NCBI GenBank assembly: GCA_002633005.1
Contig: NMRA01000391.1
Span: 362,149-426,148, forward strand
Direction of reading: 5' to 3'
From: Phoronis australis
Taxonomy: Eukaryota > Phoronida > Phoronidae
DNA: 64,000 bases
The position numbers were made by a program, and so were the translations under genes. This document shows, piece after piece, positions 47,813 through 61,200 of this stretch (position 1 is its first letter; the number at the start of each line of letters is the position of its first letter). The notes beneath the pieces were generated by a model. It was given only the letters and a program-made list of their open reading frames with translations, was not told where the DNA came from and ran no database searches.

Positions 47813-50780
47813 GAATAATTGTGCAGTTTTAAAGACACATAACACCTGTTCTCAATTTTTGATAACAAGATCTCCACATACTTTCAATTAGGTCAGTTAC
47901 CGATCTCAACTTTTTCTTTTATCTAGATTAGAAGTGGTTCCTGAAAAAAATTAGAGTATATTGTTACTAAGATTGAACTCATTTGACTAAATGTTGGCTG
48001 ACATAAGTGATGACATTCATGACTGTTTGCATGTTTCAAAATAGGTGGTTCACATTTGGTGAAATTATTGTTCTATTATATATTGTCGCTTTCATATTAA
48101 GCTCTGTCGACAGTGTAGTAGAAAAGCTGCTGTTGGAATTTGAAAATGATCATGTGGATGGCAGCTTGCAAACTGGGTTACAACCAGTCTCTGTGCCTTT
48201 TGTTCTGGCTCTACAGTCAAACTTTGTAACAATGTGCCTGATTTGTAATGTTCACTTGCTTAGAGTATTCCAGTCAATAAGTCTAACACCAACATATACT
48301 TGTGGCAGTACTGTAGCATTGATGGCAGCATTCAGTCAGTTACAACCAGTCTCTGTGCCTTATTGTTCTGGCTCTACTAATAGTTTTAAGTAACGCAAAT
48401 CAAAATAAGAAGGAACTTTGGAAAAAGTTAGGTTCTTATCTTTATTTTTGTAGTATTTAAATATCAATGTGCACTTGAGTTTATTTTGTCATGTAGCTCA
48501 AAATGGTTTATTGAAAAAATGTACAATGCTGTGTTGTGTAATAATGACAGGATATTTATAGTACATGATTATGAAAGATAATCTCTATTGTTGCATGGCT
48601 GAACATTTATTTTGTTGGTTCAGTAACGGTGTTAATTGCAATGGACATTTTAAATATCAAATAATGAATAGTGAAAGTGGATGTCTAGTCCGAATTTTTT
48701 TGAGGTTTTAGCATATTAGTTGCCGTGTTAACACTTCTTGCTGTAGTTTGGACTTGTAGGTCTTCCTTGCAATATACCATTTGTAGCTTCACTGCTTAAA
48801 GTAGCATGTCTGAATGCATTATATATGTATCTGGTTTTATTATGCAATTTATCATTGAAGATGTATCCTGTAGTGAAAATGTGTACGAGTTTTTAGTATG
48901 TAAGTCATCATTATGAGCTTCTTGTAAGCCTTTGTAGTATCAAGGTTATGTAGGACCCTAGAAAAATGTCCAAATTTGGCCAACTTCAGAACATCATATC
49001 ACAGAAATGGCTGATCAGATTCATATGAAACTTTCAGGTGGTTTATGCAATGTCGGATAGAATGCACTACTAAAGTATTGTATCAATTCATGCTTTTTTT
49101 TCATTTTAATAGTTTGGAGTAGAATATATTTATACCTCTTGGTCTGAAATGATTTTATCTGTTTTTTGTGAGTAGTTGTACAAATGTCTTTTCGACTGTG
49201 ATAATTATGTGAAGCTTAACTGTTGTTAAGTATTGTCTCTGTTCATATGCATGTACTGGATCTTTTGTTTTTGCAATCTATATACATTCCATTATTTGCT
49301 ATTGTCATTCCTGTGCAGCTATAGATACTGTTCATTATAAGTAGGTGTTGCTGATGTGCCATTTAGACAACCCTGTGTTTGTGTTTGTCTATTTGAATAT
49401 GCATGTCCAGGAACTGTACATGGGTTCCACTGGTGGTAGTGCGTGTTTCTCCAAGCACTGTACCCAAATATTTTTATGTATTCATTCTATGTATCATTTT
49501 TATGATGGGGTGGAAATGATTCCATGCCCACATCTTCAAATTCTATCCAGGGTCCCTGAAACACCAGTAAACACCCGACCTCGCGGCACTACAGTATTTC
49601 TATGCCAACACCTCTAAACTTCACACATGTACCGAACATACTCTGTACCCGGTCACCAAACCACATACCTGAGAACCAGAGCTTCGTTCTATGGTCGCAA
49701 GTCTGGTCGTAGCTAAGACTGTCTTGGTTAATATGGTCGTAAGCACAATATTTTCACTTCACTTCATTTTTTGTAAGAGGTAAACACTGCTACTAACGTA
49801 AACGTGATAGTGAGTTCACATTCAAGTTGAAAACTCACCTTCATAAACCCCCTTAGTGATTTTAGTAAAAATGGAAATACAACTGTCGTAGTCGGGGCAG
49901 GAATTATGAGTGTGGGCCCCCATCTGTGGAGTTTGGTCATCTATGGGATTTTTATGGCACGCGTTTGGGGAGTTAAGAATCGCAGATATAAAAATTCTAC
50001 GTCGGATTTGTTTCCTAGTCTGGGGCTGGGGTTTAAGGTATTGAAGCTGGAATTGAGAGGGTCGACCGTGGAATTGTTTCCTCTGCCTGGTATTTATTTA
50101 TCTGAATGTCAAGATGATAAAGTTGTAGCAATCACTTGGTCGACATCTGTTATTCGTATAACCCCGTTTATGATCTTAAGGGATACTTTGTCACTTTTAG
50201 TATCATATCAAGGCATGTCTTGATGATAACCGTCATTAATAAAGCCAAATTTTACCTCACGTCCCATGTTTTCTTCTGCTGAAGAATGTTAATTATTGTG
50301 GTTTGACAATAGAAGCTGTATTTCGCCATGTTTAACGTGCTCGAATTGGGTCTTGTGCTCTCATAACGCTTGGCTCATAGAATTCCTTATCGTGATAGGA
50401 TTCCATTTCCGTTATCAACAAAAACACCGAGACCATTAGCGGCTTTCCTCACGCTTCAGAGTTTGAAGTTGACCAACCTGAATTCCCGTGCGAAAATGAC
50501 GCATGAAGGCGTAGCCTATGACTCGACTGGGTTGGTAACGGAAATAGAATTCTGTTGTGGTAAAGAATAGTATGAGACCACGTTTTGAGAGTGAAATGCA
50601 GCTTTGAAATTGTACGGAGTTTCCCAATTGTGCACGAATTTCAGGCTAATCGGTGTCAATTAAATATCAAAACTATTGAATTTCATTTTTAATCAAGTAA
50701 GTCCAAGCTGGATTTCGATATTAATTTAACTCATAATTTACTTTTTTGTCAACATGGTGGTATCTGCTACCCAGCGTCAG
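47813..50780. other. DZANK1 3' UTR and intergenic DNA
   Basis: No AATAAA lies close to the stop; the first clear one I see on plus is in ATTAATAAAGCC near 50237, so the mRNA end is uncertain. The stretch holds a 37-bp direct repeat (48178-48214 and 48340-48376), an R1 repeat (48943-49045) and an R2-like core (50560-50590). The open frame at 48007-48393 spans the direct repeat and does not look like a gene. Confidence 0.5.
48943..49045 (+). repeat. Dispersed repeat, family R1
   Basis: AGGTTATGTAGGACCCTAG then GTCCAAATTTGGCC and ACTTCAGAACATCATATC, about 85-90 percent like the copy at 40357-40580 by eye. Confidence 0.65.
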
Positions 50781-51660
50781 TCATCGTCAGCTAGGAGTCC
50801 ATCTTCATCGTGGCCGGGTTTCGACCTTGACCTAGAACCCTCTCTGATGGCAGGTCTGAAGGCTGATCCGATGCGCTGAGATCTCCAGCCGACGCTGGGC
50901 GGGTTACCCGTTTGTTTTCACATTGTAAGCACAGCCACACGGTTGCTTCCTCCGCTGTTCTTATTGTAGACTCAGTGAACGTATCAGCTCGCCCGCTTGA
51001 TGAAATACCCAGTAGCTTCGTTATCCGCCACATGCTGCCTGTACCCTCGACATCCAACTTCTATGGGAAGACAGAAGCACTTCCAGCCATTCGCTGCACA
51101 TTGCGATAGATCTTCCGTACTTGAATAGTTTCCTCTCGGGAGCCTCCTGCACCCTATAGTCTCCCACGCCACTTAACTCAATCAGAATCACTATCTTCTT
51201 GGTGTCTGAGTACCACAACACTATATCTGGTCTAACTGGGTGACTGCAATATGGCTAGTGACCACATCGGCGCCACAATCTTCCAGTCGGCAGCCATGCC
51301 GAGAACACCTCAATCGCACTTCTTAGTGGATATTCCGCCTTTGTAGAAGTGAATGAATGCCTTGCCAGGGTTAGTCACCTTCCTCCTCTCCAGATCTAAA
51401 ACATGTGCAATACACTTGAGAATCTTGTCATGGCGTCAAGTGCACTTTCCTGAAGTGAGAGCTTCTCTACAGCTGGATAGAATGTGTTCTAAGGTACACC
51501 GCTTGCCACAGTCCCTGGAGCTGTCATCGATCCTCACTTTTGCCCCACGTTCGAAGATTGACAGGAGTTGGAGAGAGTGTCACAGTATGGAGCCTAGTAG
51601 AAAAACCAATCTGAACTGCTATCAAGTGATATTCTATTATATCAACTTGTCGACGGCAAA
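50780..51660 (-). pseudogene. Broken retroelement coding region, C-terminal part
   Basis: The minus strand, read in pieces, gives the C-terminal region found in a large group of animal retroelement proteins. In order: a zinc-knuckle-like CGKRCTLEHILSSC, then RHDKIL, then RPDIVLWYSDTKKIVILIEL, APERKLFKYG, GWKCFCLPIEVGCRGY and EEATVWLCLQ. It is clearly dead: an in-frame TGA lies just before RHDKIL (near 51435) and a frame change occurs between the KLFKYG and GWKCF pieces (around 51090-51120), with a further stop after them. No reverse transcriptase core is present in the window. The exact clade is uncertain; recognition is from memory of the conserved phrases. Confidence 0.7.
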
Positions 51661-54600
51661 GTCACCGTCTAGTGGTTGATTTTTGAACTTCGCTCTCAGT
51701 GTTACTCGCATATTTTCATCGACGGGGTGAACGGGTACAGCTGGAAATTAGGATGCCATCCGTTTATAAAATGAACAGGAAAAAGTAGGGAATTTCCATC
51801 AAATGTTATTTCCAGATACATCACCCTTTTTGTAGTGTGTTAATTCCATAAATCCTATCGAATGGATTTTTCCAGATGAAGTTTTTACCTCCGGAAACAG
51901 CACAAGAAGAGGTTCTATGCTGTCAAAAATTAGTACATCTTTCGCAACAAAAGATTAGACTTTTTTAAAACCTGTAAAATTCTGCAGCTGGAATAGGTTT
52001 TTTATAGAGTTTCTATCTCCTAGTTTCTGTAAGGAATAATGTAAGAAACTTGGACACCCTTGCATTGAGAATTTTGTCACAAAGGCACCCGAAGGGAAAC
52101 TGGCCGTGAGAAAGTTACTTTTCTGAGCAGCGTGTTTCGTATACTCCTGTTTTATGTCCGCATGCGGATTTTTATTAGAAGTCAAAAAAGTTGTCTGATC
52201 TTAAGGTCAAAACACGTGAGGGTGAGATAAACGTCATATATATTATGACAAACTAAGCTACTACAGATATGGATAACTACAAAAGTTATAAAATTGAGCA
52301 AACTTAAGTTGTAAATTTCAGTTCATCCTTTTTCATATTGTTGGAGAAAAAAAGATTTATTGGTGCTGAAGTGCATGTGGAAAATTGCACGCCTTACACT
52401 GGTCACCACTTAGATTCCCTCAGCCCCAGATAATTTTTATGATGCCTATTCAGCTCCCCCTTTGTATCGATGTAGTTCTGAGCTAGCCGACTGTTTCAGC
52501 AATGATGGTTGTTATTACATCCAAATTGGTTTTCTCTGGCATTTGCACATATGAGAGATACAGCCTGCAACTGTGTAGAGTAGTTTTAACTCGGTACATT
52601 TTGAATATTACAAAATGACCAAAAAGTTAATTTGATGTGTTTATCTTGCCTCTCTCTGCCTCTCTGCCGCTTTGCCTCTGCTACCGTGTGAGAGTGAAGA
52701 TCTGGAAACATATAATGGTTGGGGGGATGAGAGTCTGTTAATTTTTCAGTTATACTTTAAAAAAAAGTTTGTGCATTGAATTCTTAATAATTGAGTGTTG
52801 ATTAATTGATATTAACACCTGGAATATTGTGGAAAGAAAGCTATTTCCGCCCCCAACCTTTTGGTTGTGCCCCNCTCCTACCTCTTCTTCAGCAGGTCTG
52901 TCTTATGTTTTTTACTTCCCTGACCTCCCTGGACAAAATTAAACATGTTCTGTACCTGCTCAACCTCCAATCACCTATTTTCACCTGTCTACCTCTCTGA
53001 GTCACACTCAGTGGCTTAGTGATGTATTTCTCGTAACTTAGTGCCAAAGTTTTTTCTTGATATACCGAGTCTAGATTTTGCCTATGTGAATTTTCCATGG
53101 CACTGCTCATATTTTTTTTGTTGTTTTCAATATTTTAAGCAAAGACACTTCACAATTTTCAATCGGCCGTAGTCAACGCCTCTTATACTTCGTCGGCGCA
53201 TACATGCCCGCTAGGTGTCGCCACGGTCCGTGACGCTATAAACGTGGCGGCCTTTGTGAATAGTCTTGTTAAAGGACAATGGCACCCGAAAAACAACCTA
53301 TTTTGTATCAATTTAGATCGAGTAGTTCTACTCGATAACGGCACGTTCGGTTGCGTTACCTGACACCTGACGGCAGACGGAGGTGTTGAAATTATCCAAT
53401 GACGTAATTTGTTTCACACGCACGCAGTCTGTTCACACATGAGCAGTGACAACACGTACGGGTTACTGGTGTCAGCTTATCGCTTGAATTCATCGTTTAA
53501 CACCAATAAATCATCAAACTTCGATGTAAAACCCTTAAAAATACACCGAGTTCTTATAAAAACGTGTTGTTTTATTTCGCTGTTACGGATTTATTGGTAT
53601 CAGTTTGAACACACGGTAGACTACAAAGTTCGGCAGGACAATTTACTAAGGTCCGTAGCAGGAGTTAGGGATCTGTATGGAGAGAAATTCGAAGTATTCT
53701 ACCGTGAAATACAGACAGGAGAACCTAAATCTGTGTTGTTTAGACTTATTTTTTTTTTTTTAGTTCTAAACACACAAAACGCTTGTTATCCTGGCCACTG
53801 GCTCGGAACCCGATCAGCTGGGCCCGTCGCGGCCGGACTGACTCGTTATCCCAGCCAGCGAGTGGCTCGGAACCCGATCAGGCCCGTCGCGGACGCCGGG
53901 ACTGGCACGAACATAAACCAGCTTCAGTTCGAAACTAAACCTCCAGTCACGAAAAGACTATAATAGTGAGCCAAAGAAATAATGTGCTCGTAATTACGAA
54001 GTATCCATGAAACTGAAAATCTACTTACTTGTCGCCGGGAGCCGCGAAGTCGGGTTCCCTTTCCACAGACCGTCAGGGCAAAAGGTTGTACAGTAACAAT
54101 GATTTGAATAACGTATTTGTATTTCTAAAATAAAGATTCCCCTAACATGTGACCATAGCATATAAAATCGAGTAATTGTTTCACAACAGCTTTCTGTCAG
54201 CAAACACTGAATTAGCATGCGCTCACCAGCCTCGGTGCCCGGTCACTCACTTACCTTTATTGCCGGCATCAATTAAGCCGGTAACGCAGTGGTTTATATT
54301 GCTGGCTTCTCAACATTTGGACTCACGAACACTCCAAGGCATTACAAATTGTATCAAATGAGACAGTCTTGGTTTCAGTTCGATATAAGCATTGGTTAGG
54401 ATGAGAATAATTCATTTTGAAACATAACGTAGAACTTAAAACGTCCAGAATGGCTAAACAGTTCCCACAATCAGAAAAAAATAACCATAAACAGTTAAAG
54501 GACTTTTGGAAACTGAGTGGAACGAGGGAAGTCAGGGTGTGGTCGTCCGAGGAGATGAGATCATAGAAATAGTTTTATAACGACTAGGAGCTCTGAGTCC

Positions 54601-55128
54601 CTGCAAAAGCCAGTCATTATCCATGAAACTAAAAATGACTAATTGCCTATTATTCCGGAACTTGTATTTTCTGCCAAATGCAAAATCAAAACACAGGGAG
54701 CAACCTCTTGTACAGGAAAACATTGATCGATTCATCGTCCTACTTTGATCGAGCCAGTGGCGGACTTCAAGTTAGAGGGGGTCAAGGGGGCCATGTCCCC
54801 CAGTAAAATTCTCCCAAATTCCATTAGGCAGTTCGGGGTGCTAATGTCTGACGGCCAAAATCCTGGCTAATGTTCTGCCCTGCCCCCCCCCCCCCCCCNA
54901 CCGAAAGAATGCGCTGTTATACAAAACCAAGGCTTTCCTGTTTCTATTTTTAGACATGGGAGTGTGCTGTTCACTGTGAGGTTATTTTTAGAACAGGGAT
55001 CTCGTAAATATAAACTAAAGGCAACAACGATCGTTTGCAAATTGATTTGATTCTATATGAACCAATCTCTCACAAGACTACCGAGTACGAAAAGATTTGC
55101 CTATTGTACTGCGTGACCAGTTGCAAAA
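51661..55128. other. Intergenic, upstream of cpRAS
   Basis: No convincing gene. A GC-rich direct repeat of about 60 bp lies at 53780-53900 (shared GGCTCGGAACCCGATCAG and GCCCGTCGCGG). A frame at 53409-53963 runs through that repeat and through a T-run and lacks an ATG at its start. Single Ns stand at 52874 and, after a C-run, at 54899. Promoter elements of cpRAS cannot be placed. Confidence 0.5.
53780..53900. repeat. GC-rich imperfect direct repeat
   Basis: Two units starting CGTTATCC share GGCTCGGAACCCGATCAG and GCCCGTCGCGG. It is markedly more GC-rich than its surroundings. Confidence 0.75.
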
Positions 55129-55251
55129 ATGGAATTTGGAGGGGAATTCTTATGGATCGGGCATACAACTGATGACGACGTCGAGGACATTTCGGAGGAG
55201 TCGTTAGAAGAGAATTTTGGAAATATGAATGTTGGTGGAATGGATGAAGAG
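55129..55251 (+). CDS. CPRAS1: cpRAS exon 1
   Basis: Residues 1-41: [11 protein letters not shown] then an acidic run ([14 protein letters not shown]). Phase 0, donor GAG|GTATTT. No Ras homology; it is the new N-terminus created by the permutation. Confidence 0.8.
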
Positions 55252-58200
55252 GTATTTTTTAAAACAATATTGATCATTGCTTTTGACACTGTGCTGATAA
55301 TGCTCAATGCCATTATAAGATGAAAATTAGCTGGAAAAATATTCAATAATCCTTCTTGCTTAACTGAATTTAACGCGAACTCGCTCAAGAGTGTCTCATC
55401 AAAGATCCTGCATGAGACCACAGGCGTCCTCAGCTTCTGATCGCGTCCCCAAATACTGGTCTTGCCTTGGTCTCATGCACAATCGGTTTATTCATCATCC
55501 ACTAGGTGGAGCTGTCTATGATTGATGAGCCTGCGCTGTTGCAAGAGTCTAAAGTAAAAGTGGTGAACTCCGTGAAACTGTAATTTACTGTTGAGTGAAC
55601 GGCTTACGTGTCTAATTAGACTGGGCTGTACTACATGTTACAGTGTATGCGCACCAAGATGAGTTTCTAGTCCAACTTCACACTTAGGCCTACAAATTAC
55701 CTGGCAGTGGCACAGGCGTCCTCAGCTTCTAATCGTCCCCGCCGTCGAGCCGCTACAGCCCGGCTGAGTATAGGCAATCGCGAGTAAAAATTCGAGACTT
55801 TGAGTGCCAAGTTCAAGTAAAAACACTGAAGAATCACTTTGCAAACTAGCTTTAATTAGTACAAGTGGCAGATAGGCATGTAAGCTTAAGCTTCAGACCC
55901 ATCTTACTGGGGGAGCCCCACTCTGAAGTTCCCATTCTGAGTGAAACCATTGTCCACGTACAATGAAACTGAATGAAAGGAGCCCATCTTGGTACTCCAT
56001 AATATGATGGTATTGAGTTGAAGTCGTGCATTACTGAGCTGTTTTGGAATGGGCATTGGTGGTTCTGGAAAGGTGACTAGAGCCTAGACCGGGCGGGATG
56101 GGGTGCACATCATGATGACTACATGCAATATGCTTAAGGGGTCCCCAATGCTCATTGATCAAACTTCTGATTCCCAAAGATGTAGAGCTGGTACTGACCC
56201 CATATCTGAACTCTCATGTGTTATTACAGACTTGTTTACTAGACATTCTGGACACAGCTGGACAAGAAGAGTACTCTGTCTTAAGGGAACAGTATATGAG
56301 AGACGGAGACTGCTTCCTCATTGTCTATGACATCACACAGAGACGGTCATTTACAGAAGCGCAACATTTACTCACATTTATCAAAAAATTGAAAGGGGTT
56401 GACGATGTACCAGTGGTAAGTCTGTGCTTATGAAAGAGAGACTATGACTGCACATCCTCACACTGTGATTATACTGTTTGCCGGTATTCATTTATGGTAC
56501 TCTCTTATCTTGCTTTTACATGGGCGGTGCACCATGGGGGCTGGGGGGCTATAGCCCCTCACTTTTTTCAGTGCTGCACCGCCCATGGGCTCCGGTCTTA
56601 TACTGTTATTACAATAAAAGCTGCAACAATCAGATGTGCACGTTAGTTTGATTTTCCCCTAAAAGTTAGACTAAGTTCAGCATTACAGTTGTTCTGATTC
56701 GTGCACTCTGCCTTTATTCAGTTAAGTGAGATTTGTGCCATACTGTGGTTGTATTGGACTACCGTATGTGAGTTTTTCTAATATATAAACTATTAAACAG
56801 GCCTCGAAGTATATCTACTGAACGGTTTATTCAGTTCTATAATTTTACTTTATCAGGTATTTTGCGCCAATAAGTGTGACCTTGACCCTGTCACCTATCA
56901 GGTGTCGGAGGAGGATGAGAAGCGATTTTCTAAACAGTGCAAGAAACCTGTTTTCCGCACTTCTGCTAAAACGAACCATAATGTGACGGAAGCCTTCCAT
57001 GCCGTGGTCAGATTAGCACCAAGAACGAGTGTTGGATACAAGGTAAGGGGAAAGAATAAGATATGCTTGTAACAAAACCTGGCTTACCACATGTTGTAGA
57101 ACACTTTCCAAAGAGCAGAACAATGACATGGGGTGATGATGTCTTGACGTTTATCTCAAAACGCAGCACCTTGCGTACCCAAAGTCGGATATAACGTGCT
57201 GGCATTTTGAGAACCAGTTTTCTTCACTGAATAACAGGCATCAGTTTCTCAAAATGTGGGCATGTTATATCCGACTACGATGCACAGTCTTTAGTGCAAC
57301 ACTTGCACCTGTCAAGGTGATCTGAAGTAACTATTCACCTATCAATGAATGATAGTTCTGCGAAATAGGGCATTGTGTTGCTTAATATGCATATATTCAA
57401 TCCTATATGGCTATATTTGAAATAATGATTTTTTACAGAAAATTTTTGCTTGAGTGTTTCATACATAGGCGCTTGCACCTTAACTTCACTTGTGGATATA
57501 TGCATCTATCTCTTGTGCATGTCTTAAAATGGGTGTTTTGTCCAGTTTTTATCATTTTAATTTAATGCTGCATTACACCTTGTTTAGCTGGCTAAAATGA
57601 AAATTGAATTCAACCTTTTACTCTATCCTGTCTCAAAATTTGCTTTCTATGATCGCGCTTGTATTCTGTTACCAAGAGCAACAATTATACAACCCTGAAC
57701 AGGTCACAAAACGAGTTAAAAAATCATTGATTTAATTAGGTTTGGCCAATACTGAAATTAAAAATGGTGCGCAGGGAATTCCATTAAAAGTAGACCAGTT
57801 TTGTGATACAACAATGTCTGTGAATACATTGCAGGTCAGCTGCTGGTTTAGTTCTTCCATTAATAACTTCAAAAATGTCTGAAATGACACATAAACGGGG
57901 CAAAATGCAGTTTTTATCCATTTAAATTGAATGCATTTCAGTGCCTGCCTTTGTTTGTTTGATAAGTCAAGTTTCACTAAGACATATTTTACAAAATTTG
58001 CTCCTCACTTTCACTCAAGTATTTCTCAGGTTTAAACACATTAACCTGTTTTGGTATGTAGGCCCGCATTGATCTGTATTGATCCAAATACACGCGTGTT
58101 ATTGAAGTAATCATAAAAAGGTAATAGTATTGGGCCTAAATGGAAATTCCTGTCCTGCCACCAACTGTAATGTGCAATACTCAAGACAGTTTATGTTGGA

Positions 58201-61200
58201 ATCTGACCAAAATGCTTTTTTAATTGAAAAAATTAAATATTTTGTTGATAGTACTTGTCAACTTTTATATAATGACATAGAACAAAATATTTTACCTAGT
58301 ACCAATCTCAGAGGAGTGATCAAAGTTGGAGAGGAAACTAGTAACTGTTTTACAAAGTTACAACCATCTTATCACAAACTTTCTGCATCTTTTATGTAAG
58401 TGAGGTAAAGCTGTCTGTTTGAGATGTTACAATGTTTGCCTCATTAATTTGACAGGTGGTCATGGTTGGCAGTGGAGGTGTTGGGAAGTCGTCTCTGACT
58501 CTCAGATTTGTGTGTGACATGTTTGTGGACCAGTACGACCCCACCATAGAAGATTCGTTTAGGAAAGCTACAAAAATTGCAGGACTCAAACAACTTTGCT
58601 CTAAACAGGGTAAACTATAAAATGATGTCAGTGTGTCTATCTATGCTAAGCTACATTTCCTTCTCGTTTACAGGCACAGGACCTTGACATATTCAGCTGT
58701 TGTAACCCTAGTACAGACGCTAGTGGTCTCATTCACTCTAGTTAGTGCCTCAGTGTGCCCGCTTGTTTCCAACTAGATTTGACAGCAGTGCCATCTACTG
58801 CAACTGTCATGTTCACACCGAGTTACAATTGTTATAACCTCTCGCTAGACCACCATCACGAAGGGTTATAACCAAGCAACGATTACAACTTTTAAAACTG
58901 GGTGTAAAATGTTCAGGTCTTGAGTTAAAGCCATTAAATGGGTTTTTTAAAAGTCATAACTGTTTTGGTGTGAACAGGGTTGTAGTGGGCGTAAAGCATC
59001 ATGCAAGTGTTATTAATTGTACAGTTTATGGACCATAAGTGACTTGGAGAGTTAAAAATACTACATATTGCTATTACCACTCTTTAAGAATGCCGGTTAT
59101 TCTTCAGTTAATTTGCTCAAAAATACAGTTACCAAAACTGTCATTTTGGATTTTTCATTGGCTGACCAATGTGTTATGAAAATCCAATATTTGTAAATGT
59201 TGTATGACCTGCTATTCAGTACAAATTTGACTCATAATGATGTACAGGCTTGGTAATGTTCATTTTTGATTAGAAATTTGACATTATAAATTTTCCTGTA
59301 GCCTCAGTCCAAGCATGTTAAATGAAGAATTACCATATGTCTTTATGTTTTTATTTGCAGCTGGTTTTAGATCAAAGCAGAAAGACTCCAAGAAGTCCAC
59401 AAAGCGAAGAAGTTTCCTCGACTTATTCAGACGAAGAAATGCTCCAACCACAAGTCAAGGAAAGAGAGGCTCAAACCCGCCTTCAAAGCAAAAAAGTTTC
59501 AAATGCTCGAAAAGTGATTCCAACATTGTTCTGTTACGTCTGGGCACTCTTGCAGACGAGGTCACTGTTATGACTGGCGACCCCATCTTTTGTCGCGGGT
59601 GCAAAGCGATACTGTCATCGGTGTCTAAACTGAATAGAGACAAGGATTCAGTACAGTGGGAATGGTCAGTGGTGCTGTTTGCTGTGCAGTAGTTTTTGAA
59701 GGAACTGCATTCTCCTTTATTTAAACCTGACAAAACCCCAGAGTAAGCAAATTTGCGGGGGAAGAGATCCCTGCCCAGCCTTTGGGTATGACCAACAAAG
59801 TCAATATTGTCATGATTAGCAATTGTGATCAGAACCTCTCCCTGTATTTATGACACCATAGACCTACTAATGTACTGTTATACTTCTGTGGGTTGTGAAC
59901 CATTGGCGGCCAAGTGATAGACCTGTGGCCATTGATTCATTGCTAGCCTTTTGTTGTATCTGGCTGTGTCAGCTAGGTTATGATGGTCTTTGGTTATTAC
60001 AAAAGTACAATCCTTCACTTGCTTTTCCCAAAATTAATTGCAAAATTGTCATTTCTGTTTTTCTGATGCTCGTTACTTTACTATAAACATAACTTTAATT
60101 TTACCAAATGCAGTACAACTAAAGACTACAATTTTCTATTAGTCATTTTTGTTGAGAAATTTGGCAATGAAATTTCAATTATTGTGTGCTAAATAGGTCA
60201 GCTACTGTATCAATAGATCTTGTCTGAATTTGCTAATTCCATCACATCACTAACTGATGTTAAGTTAGTAGATGAGGGATTGATTTTTTTAGTGAAAGCA
60301 TGTGACTTCATACACAAAGGATTGTGGGATAGCAGTCATTCAAAGCAGCCCTGCTAATAGACATTGATAAATGATCTGTTGAAATCACTTTATTTTATTA
60401 GCAGTTAGAAGTTCAGTTTATCAAAGATGTAAATGCATGTTAACAAGTAACTTTTATTCAAAATCAAGTGCCAGCTTACCATGCAAATGATTTTGTGCAT
60501 GACATTTTCTGGATTCTTGATTGGATGACTCGTATCTTACAAATCTACTCTCTGGGGTGCACTTGCATCAATTTTCATTATCTATAACAAAGGTCAATAG
60601 TGTAGTGGTTCTGTATTGATAAAATAATGCCATATATTGTGCAATATTGTGTTCTTACAGTGAATTCTGTGGTGATGCCAGCGCCAACCTAGAGTTGGAT
60701 GATGCAGCTCAAGTGCCAAGTGAGCACCAAGTGGATTATATGCTGACTCCACCACCAACAGATGGCGCTAGCGATGAGAGGGGGAAATCCTCCGGTGTAT
60801 TAATCTACTGTGTTGACGTCAGTGGGTCGATGAGTTCAAATTGCCAAATGCCAGCCCTTCTAGGTATTGGTATCAAAGTTTTAATCCTAACCAGTTCTTT
60901 TGGGAGTAGGTGCAGTCAGCTGTGTCAAGTATAGTAGCTGGTGTTATCTGCCCTTTAATTGCCGCGGCCTGTTCATTTGATTATATAAACCACTGAATTA
61001 CTTACTGCTCCCCTGATCGTTCATAAATGGTTGATAGAGCTGATGGACTAGGGAACTGTTCATCGCACTTCTCACCATTTTCACGAACCACTGTAAAAAG
61101 GTTTTGCTTTGGGAAGGAGGGAGGGAGGGGGACCGAGGCTTGCTGCCAACATATGTTTTTCATATCATGAGCATAATGATGCCAAAAAACTAAATTTTGC

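Noticed and set aside
48007-48393. 128-codon frame downstream of DZANK1
   Set aside because: It spans a 37-bp direct repeat and has no domain, splice signals or good start; probably 3' UTR.
51353-51679. Plus-strand 108-codon frame
   Set aside because: Antisense to the broken retroelement, whose conserved phrases read on the minus strand.
53409-53963. 184-codon frame upstream of cpRAS
   Set aside because: Has no ATG at its left end, and crosses a poly-T run and a GC-rich direct repeat; no domain recognised.
58130-58399. 89-codon open frame in cpRAS intron 4
   Set aside because: No acceptor or donor in phase, and inclusion would break the alpha5-to-P-loop linker.
56230-58609. Two separate ordinary Ras genes, or a Ras gene scrambled by misassembly
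   Set aside because: Each motif occurs once, all exons are on one strand, phases match through to the zinc finger and vWA, and the order equals that of the known cpRAS family.
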